Source: an uncultured Bacteroidales bacterium
GTDB taxonomy: Bacteria; Bacteroidota; Bacteroidia; Bacteroidales; Bacteroidaceae
NCBI GenBank assembly: GCA_902786925.1
Contig: CADAEK010000005.1
Span: 28,519 to 92,518, forward strand
Length of the DNA stretch: 64,000 nt
Reading direction: 5' to 3'
The translations under genes were made by a program, and so were the position numbers. Positions within the stretch are counted from its first letter, which is position 1, and every line of letters begins with the position of its first letter. The notes under the pieces were generated by a model. It worked only from the letters and a program-made list of their open reading frames with translations. It was not told the DNA's origin and made no database searches. Below are positions 9,139 through 16,876 of this stretch, piece after piece.

Positions 9139-10244
9139 CCATACCCTATTTGAGCCTAAAGGCGATGACCGAACTGCATGCCGACGAGATTCAGCAAGCA
9201 GTAGCAGCAGTCGTGGATAGCGGCTGGTATCTGCAAGGAAAGGCTGTGCAGCAATTCGAACAGCACTATGCCCAGTATATCGGCACCCGCCATTGCGTCG
9301 GTGTGGCCAATGGACTTGACGCCCTCACCCTCACCCTCCGAGCCTACAAAGAGATGGGACTGCTCCACGATGGTGACGAAGTGCTTGTACAGGCCAATAC
9401 GTTCATCGCCACCGTTCTTGCCATCACCGAGAACCACCTCACCCCTGTGTTTGTCGATGTGGAGCCCGACACACTCAACCTCTCCACAGAGGCCCTCCAA
9501 CAAGCCATCACCCCTAAGACCAAAGCCCTCATGCTGGTGCACCTGTATGGCCGATGCACCTACAACGAGGAGATTCAAGCGCTGTGTGAGGCACACCATC
9601 TGCTGCTCATCGAGGACAACGCCCAGGCCCACGGGTGCCTATATGGTCAGCAACGCACCGGTTCTTTAGGCCATGCAGCCTGCCATAGCTTCTACCCAGG
9701 CAAGAACCTCGGAGCCTTAGGCGATGGTGGTGCCGTGACCACCAACGATGATGACTTGGCACAAATGATTCGCACCCTTGCCAACTACGGGTTCTCGAAG
9801 AAATATGTAGCCCCTCACCAAGGGCGCAACAGCCGACTGGACGAGATACAAGCAGCCGTGCTCGATGTGAAACTGCATCATCTCGATGCAGAAAACCAAC
9901 GCCGCATCGACATCGCACGTACCTATTATAAAGAGCTACAGCAGAAAGACCTGCGATTGCCCACCTTAATGGATGAAGGCAACAATGTTTATCATATCTT
10001 CCCCGTCTTCACCCCCCACCGTGATGCCTTGCAGCAATACCTCAACGAGCAAGGCATCCAAACACTCATCCACTACCCCATTCCACCTCATCAACAAGCC
10101 TGCTACAGGGAGTACAACCCACTTTCACTCCCCGTCACAGAGCAACTGGCACGTAAGGAACTCAGTCTTCCTCTCAATCCCACTATGACAGATGCTGAAG
10201 TGCAGTATGTGGTAGAAACACTCAATGCGAAGTTAGCCATCTGA
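9135..10244 (+). CDS. fdtB: DegT/DnrJ/EryC1/StrS sugar aminotransferase (FdtB-like)
   Basis: This PLP-dependent fold type I aminotransferase has 369 residues. Motifs include the cofactor-phosphate loop ANGLDAL (residues 58-64), the PLP-stacking Asp in LLIEDNAQAHG (D161), and the Schiff-base lysine K190 in HSFYPGKNLGALGDGG. It also has the dimer-interface segment GRNSRLDEIQAA. FdtB enzymes transaminate dTDP-3-keto-6-deoxyhexose with glutamate. The start at 9135 is preferred because it forms an ATGA overlap with the upstream gene; an in-frame ATG three codons earlier is less likely. It ends the long operon. Substrate specificity is inferred from the adjacent fdtA. Confidence 0.88.
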   Translation: MTIPYLSLKAMTELHADEIQQAVAAVVDSGWYLQGKAVQQFEQHYAQYIGTRHCVGVANGLDALTLTLRAYKEMGLLHDGDEVLVQANTFIATVLAITENHLTPVFVDVEPDTLNLSTEALQQAITPKTKALMLVHLYGRCTYNEEIQALCEAHHLLLIEDNAQAHGCLYGQQRTGSLGHAACHSFYPGKNLGALGDGGAVTTNDDDLAQMIRTLANYGFSKKYVAPHQGRNSRLDEIQAAVLDVKLHHLDAENQRRIDIARTYYKELQQKDLRLPTLMDEGNNVYHIFPVFTPHRDALQQYLNEQGIQTLIHYPIPPHQQACYREYNPLSLPVTEQLARKELSLPLNPTMTDAEVQYVVETLNAKLAI

Positions 10245-10333
10245 CGCTTCGCCATTCTCCCCTGCAACAGACCATGATTGTTTCGACGACGACAGAATCG
10301 TACGAAAAGGACAGTCATTTTACGCTTCGAAAT

Positions 10334-10398
10334 CGGTGTGAGTCACACCGATGGTGGCGGTGTGAGTCAGACCGACCATACCGGTGTGAGTCACACCA
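10334..10398. repeat. Three 17-bp palindromes in exact 24-bp register
   Basis: A near-perfect palindrome, CGGTGTGAGTCACACCG, occurs at 10334-10350. A copy with one changed base (CAGACC) is at 10358-10374, and a third at 10382-10398. Start-to-start distance is exactly 24 bp each time. The two 7-bp spacers contain ATGGT and ACCAT, which are reverse complements, so the whole array has a dyad centred on the middle copy. It lies between the end of the fdtB operon and the tRNA-Gln terminator. No gene is supported in the 10245-10492 gap. Confidence 0.85.
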
Positions 10399-10492
10399 AA
10401 AAACAAGCGCAGAATGTGTACATATAGAACAATCGGGTAAACGAGAAAAGTGCTCACGAAAGAAGGACATTGGCCCTTCAAGAGAACATAAA

Positions 10493-10530
10493 AAAGCGAG
10501 GCTCCAGATGTAAATCTGAAGCCTCGCTTT
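10493..10530 (-). terminator. Terminator of tRNA-Gln
   Basis: The stem AAAGCGAGGCT at 10493-10503 pairs with AGCCTCGCTTT at 10520-10530, and an inner CAGAT/ATCTG pair extends it. A-rich sequence at 10486-10495 gives the U-tract for leftward transcription, directly downstream of the tRNA. It may also stop rightward readthrough from fdtB. Confidence 0.85.
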
Positions 10531-10532
10531 GG

Positions 10533-10604
10533 TTGGGATACCCGGGCTCGAACCAGGAATAACAGGACCAGAATCTGTTGTGTTGCCAATTACACCATAT
10601 CCCA
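10533..10604 (-). tRNA. tRNA-Gln (anticodon CUG)
   Basis: Read leftward, the acceptor stem TGGGATA/TATCCCA pairs fully and the discriminator base is A. The T-arm contains GGTTCGAGCC. The anticodon loop TTCTGGT gives CTG, decoding CAG. The anticodon stem has an A-C mismatch at its loop-closing pair, which can be modelled only with this register. No CCA is encoded. The gene is flanked by its own promoter and terminator. Confidence 0.9.
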
Positions 10605-10656
10605 ATTTTATTGCAGCAACTCTCTTGAGGAACCCCCTCATTTCCGAATTGCGATG

Positions 10657-10687
10657 CAAAGGTAGTGCTTTTCGGGAAACCGACAAA
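10657..10687 (-). promoter_or_regulatory. Promoter of tRNA-Gln
   Basis: Reading leftward, TTTG (10687-10684) and TACCTTTG (10664-10657) are 19 bp apart, an excellent match to the Bacteroidetes consensus. It is placed about 50 nt upstream of the tRNA 5' end. Confidence 0.8.
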
Positions 10688-10758
10688 GGGTTTCGTGTTT
10701 TTTTTTCGTCAAAGGGCGATTTTTCTGAGTTCGGGACGAGAAAGAGAGAGGAAATCAG

Positions 10759-10766
10759 TACCTTTG
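10759..10766 (+). promoter_or_regulatory. -7 element of the surE promoter
   Basis: TACCTTTG at 10759-10766 fits TAnnTTTG and sits 25 nt before the surE ATG. No exact -33 TTTG is seen; a T-rich stretch at 10729-10734 may serve. Confidence 0.65.
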
Positions 10767-10790
10767 TAGTCAGAAAAGACTAAAATAAGC

Positions 10791-11567
10791 ATGAATAAAC
10801 TAATCTTCATAAGTAACGATGATGGCTATGATGCAGCGGGGGTGCAACAGTTGGCAGAGATGATGCGTGAGTTGGGCGACGTGTTTGTGGTGGCACCAGA
10901 AGGTGCGCGCAGCGGAGCGAGCATGAGCATCAGCAGCCATACGCCTGTCAAGAACAAGCTCATCATGGATGAGCCCGCAACGGAAGGACGCGGCAGCTTG
11001 ACGGTATGGTCTTGCACAGGCACACCGAACGACTGCACAAAGATGGCTTTCGAAATACTCTTGCCCCGCCGCCCCGACATGGTGCTGGGAGGCATCAATC
11101 ACGGCGAGAACTGCGGTGTGAACGCTCACTATTCGGGCACCATGTCCATTGCCTTGGAAGGCTGCATCAAGCAAGTGCCCTCCATCGCCTTCTCCAGCGG
11201 CAGAATAGCAAAGGATGCCGACTTTGGCTACATGAAGAAATGGGTGATAAAGATTGCACGCACCACGCTGGAGGAAGGTCTCCCCTTGGGGGTGTGCCTC
11301 AATGTGAATGTGCCCAACGTGGAGAAGCCTTTAGGGGTCAAAATCTGCAAAATGGCACTTGGCGACTGGCATGAAGAATGGCAGGAGCGCAACCACCCAA
11401 GAGGCGGGAAATACTATTGGATTGCAGGCTATTTCGCTCCCTACAACCCGGACGACGAGGAGACGGACTCTTGGGCTTACCACCAGGGGTATGTGGCCGT
11501 GACGCCTCTGCAGCTGGACATGACCGCTTATGACACGATGAAGAAGTTTGAATCGGCTTATAACTGA
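10791..11567 (+). CDS. surE: 5'/3'-nucleotidase SurE
   Basis: This metal-dependent nucleoside monophosphate phosphatase is linked to stationary-phase survival. The 258 residues open with ISNDDGYDAAGV, where D10 and D11 (family metal ligands) are visible. They continue with VVAPEGARSGASMSIS, containing the conserved Ser, and GGINHGENCG, containing the conserved Asn. The C-terminal part has the usual PLQLDMTAYD. Length is normal for the family and there is no signal peptide. It has its own promoter. lpxB follows after an 86-nt gap in which I see no feature. Confidence 0.95.
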   Translation: MNKLIFISNDDGYDAAGVQQLAEMMRELGDVFVVAPEGARSGASMSISSHTPVKNKLIMDEPATEGRGSLTVWSCTGTPNDCTKMAFEILLPRRPDMVLGGINHGENCGVNAHYSGTMSIALEGCIKQVPSIAFSSGRIAKDADFGYMKKWVIKIARTTLEEGLPLGVCLNVNVPNVEKPLGVKICKMALGDWHEEWQERNHPRGGKYYWIAGYFAPYNPDDEETDSWAYHQGYVAVTPLQLDMTAYDTMKKFESAYN

Positions 11568-11653
11568 TTAAGCATCACACTAATAGACAGTTGCAGCAAA
11601 AGTAGAACAAGAAGGCAGCACTTTTCAACTGACGCATCATATTACAACTTAGA

Positions 11654-12775
11654 ATGAAGTATTATCTCATAGCAGGAGAGGCTTCGGGCGACTTGCACGC
11701 ATCGAACCTGATGGCGGCGCTGAAGGAGGAAGACCCAGAGGCGGAGTTTCGCTTTTACGGCGGCGACAAGATGGCGGCTGTAGGCGGCACGATGGTGAAG
11801 CACTATCGTGAGCTGGCTTACATGGGATTCATTCCTGTGCTGCTGCATCTGCCCACTATCCTGAAGAACATGAAGCGCTGCAAGGCTGACATTGCGCAAT
11901 GGAAGCCCGATGTGGTGATTCTGGTGGACTACCCCGGCTTCAATCTTGACATTGCCAAGTATGTGCATGCCGAAGGCATCTGCAAGGTGTTCTACTACAT
12001 CAGTCCCAAGATATGGGCTTGGAAAGAATACCGCATCAAGAATATCCGACGCGACGTGGACGAGTTGTTCTCTATCCTGCCCTTTGAGGTACAATGGTTC
12101 AAGGAGCGCAACTACAACATCCACTATGTGGGCAACCCCTGTGTGGACGCTGTGGAGGGATTCCGCAAGGCTCTTGCCGACAAGGGAACTCCGACGACAA
12201 CCCAACAGCAGATTGCCATCGTGGCTGGCAGCCGCAAGCAGGAAATCAAGGACAATCTGCGCATGATGCTGCAAGCTGCCGCAACATACAAAGATTATAA
12301 ACTGGTGATAGCCGGTGCACCTAATATCGACGCCGCCTACTACCAACGGTACATTCCCAAAGGGATAGAAGCCGAATTGCGTTTCGGAGAGACTTATCAA
12401 ATTGTGAGCGAGTCGGTTGCCGCCTTAGTCACATCGGGCACTGCCACGCTGGAGACGGCCATACTGGGCACACCCCAAGTGGTATGCTATGCTACACCTG
12501 TCGGCAAGTTTATCTCATGGCTGAGAAAGAGAATATTGAAAGTGAAATTCATCTCGCTGGTCAATCTGGTGGCTGACCGAGAGATTGTGCAAGAACTGGT
12601 GGCTGACCGCATGACCCACGAAAACATGGTGAAGTATCTGGGAGACATTCTCCCTGGCGGAGCGGGACGCCAGCAGATGCTGGACGACTATGCCGAAATG
12701 AACAGGATTCTTGGTCCCAGCGGTGCCAGCAAGCGAGCCGCCCAAGAAATGAAACGGCTATTAGAACATACATAA
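11654..12775 (+). CDS. lpxB: Lipid-A-disaccharide synthase
   Basis: This family GT19 glycosyltransferase joins UDP-2,3-diacylglucosamine and lipid X to form the lipid A disaccharide at the inner face of the cytoplasmic membrane. The 373-residue protein begins with the hallmark YYLIAGEASGDLHASNLM and continues with YMGFIPVL. It contains the PKIWAWKEYR motif and the C-terminal UDP-binding region TSGTATLETAILGTPQVVCY. Length is typical. A small unknown gene follows 16 nt downstream and is probably cotranscribed. Confidence 0.96.
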   Translation: MKYYLIAGEASGDLHASNLMAALKEEDPEAEFRFYGGDKMAAVGGTMVKHYRELAYMGFIPVLLHLPTILKNMKRCKADIAQWKPDVVILVDYPGFNLDIAKYVHAEGICKVFYYISPKIWAWKEYRIKNIRRDVDELFSILPFEVQWFKERNYNIHYVGNPCVDAVEGFRKALADKGTPTTTQQQIAIVAGSRKQEIKDNLRMMLQAAATYKDYKLVIAGAPNIDAAYYQRYIPKGIEAELRFGETYQIVSESVAALVTSGTATLETAILGTPQVVCYATPVGKFISWLRKRILKVKFISLVNLVADREIVQELVADRMTHENMVKYLGDILPGGAGRQQMLDDYAEMNRILGPSGASKRAAQEMKRLLEHT

Positions 12776-12791
12776 CCCCAATAATAAGACT

Positions 12792-13043
12792 ATGGAATAT
12801 AAGAAATCATACACCAAAGAGGAGCTTCTGGAGCTCCGCCATTGGTTTGACACCCACACCTATGAGAAAGAGCTGGACATGGGGCACGGCCTTTTCATCC
12901 CTGACGTAGATAAGACACTGGTCCCCATGTTTCTGACAGCCATGGACCAGTATGAGAACATCACGTTCTCGGGACAAATCAGACAGTTGTTCCGCATTCG
13001 CGAAGAGCTAATCAAGCAAAACAAAGTTACAGGAGAGAAGTAG
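12792..13043 (+). CDS. Small conserved-looking cytoplasmic protein of unknown function
   Basis: The 83-residue product starts 16 nt after lpxB and is read in the same direction. It is acidic and predicted helical, with motifs ELLELRHWFD near the start and IRQLFRIREELIKQNK near the end. There is no signal peptide, membrane segment or cysteine cluster. I do not recognise the family. Its last 17 nt overlap the 3' end of the convergent rsmA gene, so both stops share sequence. Codon use resembles that of the neighbours, which supports a real gene. Confidence 0.65.
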   Translation: MEYKKSYTKEELLELRHWFDTHTYEKELDMGHGLFIPDVDKTLVPMFLTAMDQYENITFSGQIRQLFRIREELIKQNKVTGEK

Positions 13044-13815
13044 CAGCAGAAACGCGGTTGGTCAGTTCCACATAGTCCTGAACAGAAAGCTGCTCGGGAC
13101 GCTTCGTGAAGATGGGGTCAGCTAACATGGGATGATCTTTGCCCAGAATCTGCTTCATGCCGTTGCGCATCATCTTGCGTCGCATAGTGAACACCGTCTT
13201 CACGATGCGGCGGAACAAAGCCTCATCACATCCCAGAGCATCTTTCCCGTTGCGCGTAAGGCGGATAACTGCACTCTTCACTTTAGGAGGTGGATTGAAC
13301 ACATTCTCGTGGACTGTAAAGAGATATTCCACATCGTACCACGCCTGAATGAGCACACTCAACACGCCATAGGCCTTGCTGCCTGGCTGGGCAGCCATAC
13401 GCTCTGCCACCTCCTTCTGAATCATGCCTGTGCAACATGGGATCAGGTCACGATTCTCCACCATCTTGAAGAAGATTTGAGAGGAGATGTTGTAGGGATA
13501 ATTGCCCGTCAAGACAAAGGGCGCACCATCAAACACCTCACGGAGGTCCATTTGCAGGAAGTCACCTTCAATGACATTGTCGCCCAATTGGGGGAAATGC
13601 TCATGCAGATAGGGAACAGACTCGAAGTCGATTTCCACCACCTTGAATGGACGGTTCTTACGAAGAATAAATTGTGTAAGTACGCCCATGCCAGGACCTA
13701 CTTCCAAAACGGGGATGTCGGGGAAAGCATCCACCGTGTCGGCGATGCGCTGCGCCACGCCGAGGTCGGTTAAGAAATGCTGACCGAGAAATTTCTTTGG
13801 TTTTACGCTTTTCAC
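13027..13815 (-). CDS. rsmA: 16S rRNA (adenine1518-N6/adenine1519-N6)-dimethyltransferase
   Basis: KsgA/RsmA dimethylates two adjacent adenines in helix 45 of 16S rRNA during 30S maturation. The sequence KFLGQHFLTD opens the enzyme, VLEVGPGMGVLTQFI is the SAM-binding motif, and GNYPYNISSQIFF is the catalytic NLPY-type motif. The C-terminal domain has the usual PPPKVKSAVIRL. I place the start at a GTG (13815), giving 262 residues. A longer open frame reaches 13911, but it would cross the promoter at 13873-13904. It converges with the small gene after lpxB and diverges from the flippase-like gene. Confidence 0.92.
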   Translation of the reverse strand: MKSVKPKKFLGQHFLTDLGVAQRIADTVDAFPDIPVLEVGPGMGVLTQFILRKNRPFKVVEIDFESVPYLHEHFPQLGDNVIEGDFLQMDLREVFDGAPFVLTGNYPYNISSQIFFKMVENRDLIPCCTGMIQKEVAERMAAQPGSKAYGVLSVLIQAWYDVEYLFTVHENVFNPPPKVKSAVIRLTRNGKDALGCDEALFRRIVKTVFTMRRKMMRNGMKQILGKDHPMLADPIFTKRPEQLSVQDYVELTNRVSAATSLL

Positions 13816-13858
13816 AAAAAAAAATCGTAATGTTGGAGGATGAATGATGAATTTATTG

Positions 13859-13866
13859 TATCTTTG
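13859..13866 (+). promoter_or_regulatory. -7 element of the flippase-like gene promoter
   Basis: TATCTTTG fits TAnnTTTG and implies a start site near 13873, 20 nt before the ATG at 13893. This argues against the GTG at 13866 as translation start. It lies only 6 bp from the -7 element of rsmA on the other strand. Confidence 0.65.
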
Positions 13867-13872
13867 TGGTTG

Positions 13873-13904
13873 CAAAGGTACGACATTTCTCGATGAACAA
13901 CAAA
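13873..13904 (-). promoter_or_regulatory. Promoter of rsmA
   Basis: Read leftward, TTTG at 13904-13901 and TACCTTTG at 13880-13873 are 20 bp apart. The -33 box lies inside the first codons of the divergent gene, so the two promoters overlap. Confidence 0.7.
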
Positions 13905-14900
13905 AAAACACTTAAAAAGGCACTGAATATCATCGTCCCCTTCTTGTTGGGAGGTGGCATTTTGTGGTGGATGTACCGAGATACCAACTTTCAAGACATG
14001 GAGGAAGTGGTGCTGCACCAGATGAACTGGGGGTGGATGTTGTTCTCGTTAGTGTTTGGCGTGACAGCGCAGATGTTTCGGGGCATCCGATGGAAACAGA
14101 CATTGGCACCACTGGGCGAACACCCACGCATGGCTGACTGTATCCATGCCGTATTCATCTCCTACGCTTCCAGCTTGATTATCCCACGCAGCGGAGAGCT
14201 GAGCCGGTGTGGCATTCTGGCGAAATATGACAAGACGCCCTTCCTGAAAGCCCTCGGCACGGTGGTGACGGAACGCATCATTGACTCCTTGCTGCTGCTC
14301 TCCATCACAGTGGCCGTCATCATGGCACAACTGGCGGTCTTCAACTCGTTCTTCAACAATACAGGAACAAACTTGAATGACATTCTGGATGGCTTTACCA
14401 CGACGGGGTATCTGGTCACAGCATTGTGCCTCCTCATCACCGTAGTCTTTATGTGGCTGGCCTTGAAACGTTTCACTTTCATGCAGAGGGTTCGCACGAT
14501 GCTCTCCAACATCAAGGAAGGCGTGCTGTCGCTCAAAGGTGTGGAGAACAAGAGCTTGTTCACATTCTACACGTTAGCTATTTGGGCCAGCTACTTCCTG
14601 CATTACTGGATTACATTCCGTTGCTTCTCTTTCATGGAAGGACTGGGGTTCACAGCAGCGATAGTAAGCTTCATCGTAGGCAGCATCTCGGTGATTGTCC
14701 CTACCCCCAACGGAGCCGGACCTTGGCATTTCGCCGTGAAGACGATTTTGATTCTATACGGACTGACAGACACAGAGGCAGTTACCTTCGTGCTCATCGT
14801 GCATACGATACAGACGGCACTGGTGCCTGTGCTTGGCATCTTCTCACTCATCGTTCTGGGTATGCGTTCCGCTGTCAGCCCCAAGACTATAACAAACTAA
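13893..14900 (+). CDS. Flippase-like (lysylphosphatidylglycerol synthase TM domain) membrane protein
   Basis: The 335-residue integral membrane protein has about eight hydrophobic segments. It belongs to the UPF0104/AglD-like family that resembles the membrane part of MprF. Recognisable elements are RGIRWKQTLAPLG (about residue 60), SYASSLIIPRSGELSRCGIL (about residues 90-110), and the conserved late motif VPTPNGAGPWHFA. The synthase domain of MprF is absent, so a flippase or transport role is likelier than aminoacylation of lipid. The substrate is unknown. ATG 13893 is chosen because the promoter element lies just upstream. pepD starts 22 nt later. Confidence 0.8.
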   Translation: MNNKKTLKKALNIIVPFLLGGGILWWMYRDTNFQDMEEVVLHQMNWGWMLFSLVFGVTAQMFRGIRWKQTLAPLGEHPRMADCIHAVFISYASSLIIPRSGELSRCGILAKYDKTPFLKALGTVVTERIIDSLLLLSITVAVIMAQLAVFNSFFNNTGTNLNDILDGFTTTGYLVTALCLLITVVFMWLALKRFTFMQRVRTMLSNIKEGVLSLKGVENKSLFTFYTLAIWASYFLHYWITFRCFSFMEGLGFTAAIVSFIVGSISVIVPTPNGAGPWHFAVKTILILYGLTDTEAVTFVLIVHTIQTALVPVLGIFSLIVLGMRSAVSPKTITN

Positions 14901-14922
14901 TTATCACTAAAAACAGAACATC

Positions 14923-16389
14923 ATGAATCCTATCGAAGAATTAGCTCCCAAAGGGGTGTGGAAGAATTTCTATGCATTGACACAGATTCCACGTCCATCA
15001 GGACATACAGAGAAAGTGGCCGCATTCCTGGTTGACTTTGCCAAAGCGAATGGTGCAGAGGCATATATTGATGAAGCCGGCAACGTGGTGATGAAGAAGG
15101 GTGCTACACCTGGATATGAGGACAGACAGACTACCGTGCTGCAAGCGCACATGGACATGGTGCCACAGAAGACAAAGGACAGTACCCACAACTTCGAAAC
15201 GGACCCTCTGGATGTGTACATTGACGGAGACTGGGTGAAGGCACGCAACACGACCCTCGGCGCTGACGACGGCATGGGCGTGGCGGCTGCAATGGCTATT
15301 ATCGAAGACGATAATGTGGCGCACGGACCTATTGAGGTGCTGATTACCCGCGACGAAGAGACGGGATTGGACGGAGCTTTCGGTCTGAAAGAGAATGAAC
15401 TGGAAGGCAAGTATCTGCTCAACCTCGATTCGGAAGAGGAAGGAGAGATAACCATCGGTTGCGCTGGCGGCATGGACATTCTTTGCCAGATGGAGTATCA
15501 GGAGCTGAATGTGGAACCAGCCAATATGCTGTGCTACGAAATTGTCATCAAAGGATTGCTCGGAGGACATTCTGGCATTGAAATCAACAAAGGCAGAGCT
15601 AACGCCAACAAACTGATGGCACGCATCTTGTTTGCCGTTGTCAACACGAAGGCTGCATGGCTGTGCAGCTGGCACGGAGGAAACATGCGCAACGCTATCC
15701 CACGCGAGTGTGAGGCAAAGGTGCTGGTGCCACAAGCTGAGAAGGAGAATTTCCTTGCACTTATCGAGAAATGCAAGAACACTTTCATCGAGGAGTTCAA
15801 GGACATCGAGACGAAAGGCATTCAACTGACGGCTACACCTGTGGAAAGCATCCCCACGAAGGCCGTTCCACAAGAGGTGCAGGAGAATCTTATCAATGCC
15901 ATCTTGGCTGCGCACGATGGTGTGTTGCGCAACACTCCATCTATGCCTGAATTGGTGGAGACTTCATGCAACCTTGCCATCATCGACATCGAAGGCGGAA
16001 AGGCCGAAGTCATCACATTGGCACGCTCTTCGCAGGACAGCATGAAGCAGTATCTCTGCAACCAATATATCGCTTGCTTCTCTATGGCAGGCATGGAAGT
16101 GAAGCTGGAAGGCGGTTACAGCGGCTGGCAGCCTAACCCAAAGAGTCCACTTGTGAAGATGATGGCCGACATCTATGAGAAGCTGTACGGCTCTCGTCCT
16201 GTTGTGGGCGCTTGTCATGCAGGTCTGGAATGTGGAATCATTGGTGACAAATATCCAGAGATGGATATGGCCAGCTATGGTCCAACTCTCGTGAGCCCGC
16301 ACACACCCAACGAGGCGTGCCTCATCCCTACAGTGGAGAGGTTCTACAACTTCACGCTCGAAATCCTGAAGAATATTCCTAAAAAGTAA
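14923..16389 (+). CDS. pepD: Aminoacyl-histidine dipeptidase (M20C)
   Basis: PepD is a cytoplasmic zinc dipeptidase acting on Xaa-His and other dipeptides. The 488-residue length fits the family. Metal ligands are visible as H76 in QAHMDMV, D115 in GADDGMG and the E145/E146 pair in RDEETGLDG, with a late ligand in VSPHTPNEACL. The lid-domain sequence GLLGGHSGIEINKGRAN follows the catalytic core. It is separated from the flippase gene by 22 nt and followed by the merR gene after 15 nt, suggesting one transcript. Confidence 0.94.
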   Translation: MNPIEELAPKGVWKNFYALTQIPRPSGHTEKVAAFLVDFAKANGAEAYIDEAGNVVMKKGATPGYEDRQTTVLQAHMDMVPQKTKDSTHNFETDPLDVYIDGDWVKARNTTLGADDGMGVAAAMAIIEDDNVAHGPIEVLITRDEETGLDGAFGLKENELEGKYLLNLDSEEEGEITIGCAGGMDILCQMEYQELNVEPANMLCYEIVIKGLLGGHSGIEINKGRANANKLMARILFAVVNTKAAWLCSWHGGNMRNAIPRECEAKVLVPQAEKENFLALIEKCKNTFIEEFKDIETKGIQLTATPVESIPTKAVPQEVQENLINAILAAHDGVLRNTPSMPELVETSCNLAIIDIEGGKAEVITLARSSQDSMKQYLCNQYIACFSMAGMEVKLEGGYSGWQPNPKSPLVKMMADIYEKLYGSRPVVGACHAGLECGIIGDKYPEMDMASYGPTLVSPHTPNEACLIPTVERFYNFTLEILKNIPKK

Positions 16390-16404
16390 TAAAAACCTAA
16401 GCCT

Positions 16405-16755
16405 ATGGCACTCAACAAGAACAAAGATCTGAAGATGTTTTACAGCATCAGCGAGGTCGCCAAACTATTCAATGTGTCGGAAACTCTTCTCCGCTTCTGG
16501 GAGAAGGAATTCCCAACCATCAAGCCTGAAAAGGCAGGTCGTGGCATACGCCAATACACAAAGGCTGACATTGAACAGGTCAGGCTGGTCTATCACCTTG
16601 TGAAAGAACGTGGCATGACCTTACAAGGAGCACGTGACATGATTAAACGTGACAAGGGAGGCAGTGTCAATCGCAACGTGGAAGTGATTGACAGGCTTAA
16701 GGCAATCCGTTCTGAACTTCAAGCCATTGGCAAGGATTTAGGAGGTTTGGTGTAA
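16405..16755 (+). CDS. MerR-family transcriptional regulator
   Basis: The 116-residue protein contains a MerR-type winged helix-turn-helix: YSISEVAKLFNVSETLLRFW (residues 12-31), then a wing with GRGIRQYTKADIEQV and helix LVYHLVKERGMTL. A short helical tail follows and has no ligand-binding domain. This compact form is common in Bacteroidetes. Target genes are unknown. No MerR-type long-spacer promoter is obvious nearby. It ends just before a strong bidirectional terminator. Confidence 0.9.
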   Translation: MALNKNKDLKMFYSISEVAKLFNVSETLLRFWEKEFPTIKPEKAGRGIRQYTKADIEQVRLVYHLVKERGMTLQGARDMIKRDKGGSVNRNVEVIDRLKAIRSELQAIGKDLGGLV

Positions 16756-16780
16756 AGAAGCACCAACCGCACAACAAGAA

Positions 16781-16812
16781 AAGGGGCTGTGTCTGATTCG
16801 ACACAGCCCCTT
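16781..16812. terminator. Bidirectional terminator between merR and the NRPS gene
   Basis: A 13-bp perfect stem (AAGGGGCTGTGTC at 16781-16793, complement at 16800-16812) with a 6-nt loop stands between convergent genes. An A-rich stretch precedes the stem, so it suits leftward termination best. It lies 65 nt beyond the NRPS stop. Confidence 0.8.
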
Positions 16813-16876
16813 ACTATATATGAGCAGGAAGGCAGTCTTTTCTGAACGGAAGACACTTCTTCACGTGATGCTACAA

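Noticed and set aside
10334..10398. CRISPR-like repeats or attachment site
   Set aside because: Spacers are only 7 bp, the repeats are palindromic, and no integrase is present beside the tRNA-Gln.
10533..10604. tRNA-Arg reading of the tRNA gene (anticodon TCT)
   Set aside because: It would need a shifted anticodon loop; the 7-nt loop with T33 in place gives CTG, and the rest resembles tRNA-Gln.
13816..13911. N-terminal extension of RsmA
   Set aside because: It covers the rsmA promoter and the divergent gene start and adds residues unlike the family.
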